From Chloroflexota bacterium (GTDB lineage: Bacteria > Chloroflexota > Anaerolineae > Anaerolineales > Anaerolineaceae): a stretch of DNA of 5,691 bases. Below, piece by piece: positions 2,990-5,691 of the stretch. The stretch spans positions 1-5,691 of the forward strand of contig JAEXTI010000308.1 in the NCBI GenBank assembly GCA_023406965.1, given 5' to 3'. The notes below the pieces were generated by a model that worked only from the letters and a program-made list of their open reading frames with translations, was not told where the DNA came from and ran no database searches. The position numbers and the translations under genes were made by a program. Position 1 is the first letter of the stretch; every line of letters starts with the position of its first letter.

Positions 2990-5691
2990 TTATTGCCCGC
3001 GGCGGGAGGCGACGACGTAGACTAAAAGGATGCCGGCTACGGCGATGAGCAACCACTCTTCCGGCTCGGGCACGCCCGATATGGGCGGCGGCGCGTTGGG
3101 ATTAGTCCCCAGGGTGTCGCCCAGTTCCTCCAACTCGCGGTTGAAGCGGTCGGCGCCTTTTTCCAGGCTGTCCAGGCGACTCTGCTGCTGCGGGGTGACC
3201 AGCACGATCATGGAGGAATAAGGCGTGACCACGCTGTTTTCCACAGCGATCTGGTGCAGGGCGTCCAGAGTCTCCAGATTGGTTAATTCACCGCCCTGGC
3301 GCTGCGCTTCGGCCAGAATGACGCGACGGGCCGCCAGGGCGGCGAAGCCATCGACAGCGTCAGAGCCTGTGCTTTGCGCGGGGCTGGTGATCCACAGGTA
3401 GCCGTCGACCAGGTCAACGATGGAGCCGGGGCCGCCCAACTCGGCGCTGTTCAGGCGCACAGCCAGGCGGGTGAGGGCCTCGTCCACGCTGCCTGCCACG
3501 CCGCCCCCACTGGCCTGGACCGCATCGATGGTGGGATCGTCATACCCGAGGGGGAACCCGCTCAGGTGGACGATCCAGACCGGTTGGGAAAAGCTTTGAG
3601 GTGTTTGCCCGATCTCGCCCAGTTCGTAGCCGGTGCCGTCGGTGAGCACCAGCACGGCATCATAGGCTTCTCCGGCGCTGAGCTTTTGGTATTGGATCAA
3701 CAACTCGGCGGCGTTCTGCCCACCGTAATACTGGATTTGCTCAAAGTCGAGGGAGGCGAGCTTGGCGCGTGAAGGCGCCTCGCCGCGATAGGGGGATGAG
3801 GTCAGGTACACGTCCAGGTCTGCGCCGGCCGCAGATAGCTCGTTCAGGCCGGCCAGGGCGTCGGCCACTTGACCGGCTTGAGAGGCCATGCTGCGCGAGC
3901 GGTCAAGGACGACTGCCAGGCGCAGGTCGACGGAGGGTTGGGGCAGGCTGGAGGGGTCTGCGGGGTGGGCGATGATGATGGTTCCGTTGGCGAAAGAAAC
4001 CTGATGCTCGCTGAGAATGACCATGCCGGAGGCGGGAACGCTGGCTGGGAGCCAATCGGGTTCGTTCCCGCGCACGGTTTTACCGGCGACACTGCGCTTG
4101 GAGGCGCGGTCCCAAAAGACATTGTATTTGTCGGCCAATTGGGGCAGGGGCCAGGCGCCGTCGACGGCAGGAGTGCTGTAGGTCAGCCATAGGTGCAGTT
4201 CGGGGCCTTCCTGAACGGTGCGCGTGGTTTTAGCGCCGTCATAAACAGTGGAGATATTCATTGGATCGATGGGAAAGACGCGCAGGCGATACTGCCGCGG
4301 GCCGATTTGCTCGATCAGGGCGGGGTCCACGTTGCGGATCAGCTCACTGCGGTAGGAAGCCTGGGCTGCGCCGCGAGGCGCTACCCGGTAGGCGAAGCGC
4401 AGCGAGCGGTCGGGCGAATTGCCCAGCCAGACGCCCGTCACCGCCGCGGATTCGGGCAGGCTAAAGTAATAGATGACTTCCTGGCGTTCGCTGGTGATGT
4501 TTTGGTAAACCTCATAGAGTTCAATCTCAGCCCAATCGCCGTGTTCGCTGACGGTGACTTCCTGGCGATTGAGGCGCACCTCGCGGTCGTCAACAGCTCG
4601 CCAGGCGGCTTCGGCTTGATCAGCCGACCAGGTGGAGCGTACTGCCCGCACAACAGCCGCGCGCTCGCCTTCGGTGATGGGCTGGTCGAAGAAATCTTCG
4701 TAGAGTTGGGCGGCTTCGCTGGGCTCGGTGGTGAAGGCGAAGACGTCGCGGACTTCACCGGGGGCAGACGGGTGGGCGGGGACATATAATAAGGGTCGGA
4801 TATAAGCTTCGTAGGCGCGCTGCACGGCGAGAGCTTTCTGTTGGTCCAATTTCAGCCGTGGGGTAAATTGATAGATGTCGCGTATATGACTGACCTCGCC
4901 GACCGCCGAGAGGTAGCGGTAGGAGCTCAGATAGGCGTTGAGCAGCCCGGCACGGATAGTTTCTTGTTGATCCAGAAGGGATTGGGCCTGGGCAGGCGTG
5001 GCGGGCGGCGTGGAAAGCAGCGCAAAGGCTTTGCCTTGAGGCTGGCGCAGGCTGAAGCCGAAGATGACACCCCACACAACCAGGGGCAGGAGCATGACCA
5101 GAACGGCTTTGGGAAAGCGGATTTGACCCACCAGGGCTCGGGCGCGGTTGAGCCAGGCGCGCATCGTGAGGATGGGCACGGTGATGGGCATGAGCACGAC
5201 CAGGGTGCCGGTGACAATCAAAACCAACATACCCAGGACGGACATGGGGATGTAGCGCCATTCGTAGCGCAGGTTACCGAAAAGATAGGAGATGGAGCTA
5301 AAGAAACCGGTGATTTGCTCCCAGATTACGGAAGCTAAAGGCGGGGCATAAAACGCCACCCACCCGGCGGCATACAGCGCCACCACCAACATGAGAGTCA
5401 GCCCGACGGCTTGGACGGCGCTCCAAGCGGGAGCTTGCACCCGGCGGATAAGCTGCCAGAGGAAAGCGAGCATGCCCAGGGCGGCGATGAGGGCCAGCAT
5501 GGCAATGGTGAGGGTGGTTTCGCGCACCACGAAGAGCAGCAGCACGAGCAGCAGCATGGATGGGCCTTCGACCACATAGCCAAGAGCGAAGAGCTTGCCC
5601 GGATCATTACGAAAGACGGTCAGGGCCAACACCACGCAAGCCACCGGAATGAGCACAATGACAACGGCGTAGATGAAGTAAATGAGCGGCG
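2990..5691 (-). CDS. PEP-CTERM multi-pass membrane protein with VIT-like and VWA domains (5' end outside window)
   Basis: At least 899 codons are visible. The frame stays open to the window edge (PLIYFIYAVVIV precedes the GTG at 5654-5656), so the true start lies outside. Numbering from that GTG, hydrophobic segments lie at about 1-15 (continuing upstream), 32-70, 82-103, 137-163 and 183-203. A long extracytoplasmic part follows. Residues 364-465 resemble a VIT domain (AEIELYEVYQNITSERQEV, then DPALIEQ...RVFPIDP). Residues 577-735 are a von Willebrand A fold with the metal-site motif DRSRS (585-589) and LTDG (671-674). VVTPYSS (809-815) is a typical end of VIT-VWA proteins. The C-terminus has GVPEPEEW (861-868), a helix (869-883) and RRGQ, a complete PEP-CTERM exosortase signal. 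The layout fits the family modelled as TIGR02921, whose function is unknown. No exosortase is present in the window. Confidence 0.9.
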   Translation of the reverse strand, partial: PLIYFIYAVVIVLIPVACVVLALTVFRNDPGKLFALGYVVEGPSMLLLVLLLFVVRETTLTIAMLALIAALGMLAFLWQLIRRVQAPAWSAVQAVGLTLMLVVALYAAGWVAFYAPPLASVIWEQITGFFSSISYLFGNLRYEWRYIPMSVLGMLVLIVTGTLVVLMPITVPILTMRAWLNRARALVGQIRFPKAVLVMLLPLVVWGVIFGFSLRQPQGKAFALLSTPPATPAQAQSLLDQQETIRAGLLNAYLSSYRYLSAVGEVSHIRDIYQFTPRLKLDQQKALAVQRAYEAYIRPLLYVPAHPSAPGEVRDVFAFTTEPSEAAQLYEDFFDQPITEGERAAVVRAVRSTWSADQAEAAWRAVDDREVRLNRQEVTVSEHGDWAEIELYEVYQNITSERQEVIYYFSLPESAAVTGVWLGNSPDRSLRFAYRVAPRGAAQASYRSELIRNVDPALIEQIGPRQYRLRVFPIDPMNISTVYDGAKTTRTVQEGPELHLWLTYSTPAVDGAWPLPQLADKYNVFWDRASKRSVAGKTVRGNEPDWLPASVPASGMVILSEHQVSFANGTIIIAHPADPSSLPQPSVDLRLAVVLDRSRSMASQAGQVADALAGLNELSAAGADLDVYLTSSPYRGEAPSRAKLASLDFEQIQYYGGQNAAELLIQYQKLSAGEAYDAVLVLTDGTGYELGEIGQTPQSFSQPVWIVHLSGFPLGYDDPTIDAVQASGGGVAGSVDEALTRLAVRLNSAELGGPGSIVDLVDGYLWITSPAQSTGSDAVDGFAALAARRVILAEAQRQGGELTNLETLDALHQIAVENSVVTPYSSMIVLVTPQQQSRLDSLEKGADRFNRELEELGDTLGTNPNAPPPISGVPEPEEWLLIAVAGILLVYVVASRRGQ
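2993..3073 (-). other. PEP-CTERM sorting signal of the large membrane protein
   Basis: The last 27 codons encode VPEPEEW, a hydrophobic span (LLIAVAGILLVYVVA) and a short basic end (SRRGQ). This is the three-part signal (V-P-E-P motif, helix, Arg cluster) read by exosortases (EpsH/Xrt family), which cleave at the motif in the manner of sortases. A proline-rich linker (NPNAPPPISG) separates it from the preceding domain, as is common in such substrates. It is unusual for the signal to sit on a protein with many helices. Confidence 0.85.

Noticed and set aside
4193..4789. A 198-codon open frame on the plus strand
   Set aside because: It is antisense to the VIT-like region of the PEP-CTERM gene, where GC-rich codon use keeps the opposite frames open. 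It has no family resemblance and no ribosome binding site.

Overview
The window looks like chromosomal DNA from a GC-rich environmental bacterium. My best guess is Chloroflexota (Anaerolineae-like). The guess rests on the CtaB tail, TTG/CTG-type starts, ATTCGTG-type intergenic repeats and a large PEP-CTERM membrane protein, and it is inference from gene style only. No RNA genes, CRISPR array, insertion sequence or origin was seen.

Layout. The plus strand carries only the last 48 codons of a protoheme IX farnesyltransferase (ctaB/cyoE, 1-147). Everything else reads on the minus strand. A near-perfect hairpin (181-218) separates the convergent ctaB and rsfS genes. rsfS (ribosomal silencing factor) has its own good promoter (632-660), and a cluster of 9-bp-phased CACGAAT-type repeats (678-774) lies just upstream of that promoter. 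A two-gene unit follows, a predicted lipoprotein (1418-1969) then thpR (RNA 2',3'-cyclic phosphodiesterase, 817-1392), driven by a near-consensus sigma-70 promoter (2019-2047). Next is a perfect 33-bp-stem hairpin (2158-2226). It sits downstream of a strikingly AT-rich gene for a two-helix membrane protein of unknown function (2296-2868). The right half (2990 to the window edge) is one long open frame that enters from outside. It encodes at least five N-terminal membrane helices, a VIT-like domain, a von Willebrand A domain with an altered metal site, and a C-terminal PEP-CTERM exosortase sorting signal.

How the genes fit together. ctaB (heme O/A synthesis), rsfS (ribosome dormancy) and thpR (RNA end processing) are ordinary housekeeping genes with no obvious joint pathway. 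The notable part is 2296-5691. The PEP-CTERM/VIT/VWA membrane protein resembles the family modelled as TIGR02921 and, by analogy, the XrtN-VIT and XrtK/MSEP-CTERM systems, where one dedicated exosortase serves one large substrate. No exosortase gene lies in this window, so a partner would have to be beyond 5691 or elsewhere in the genome. The AT-rich membrane gene behind it has a composition unlike its neighbours and may be an acquired insertion.
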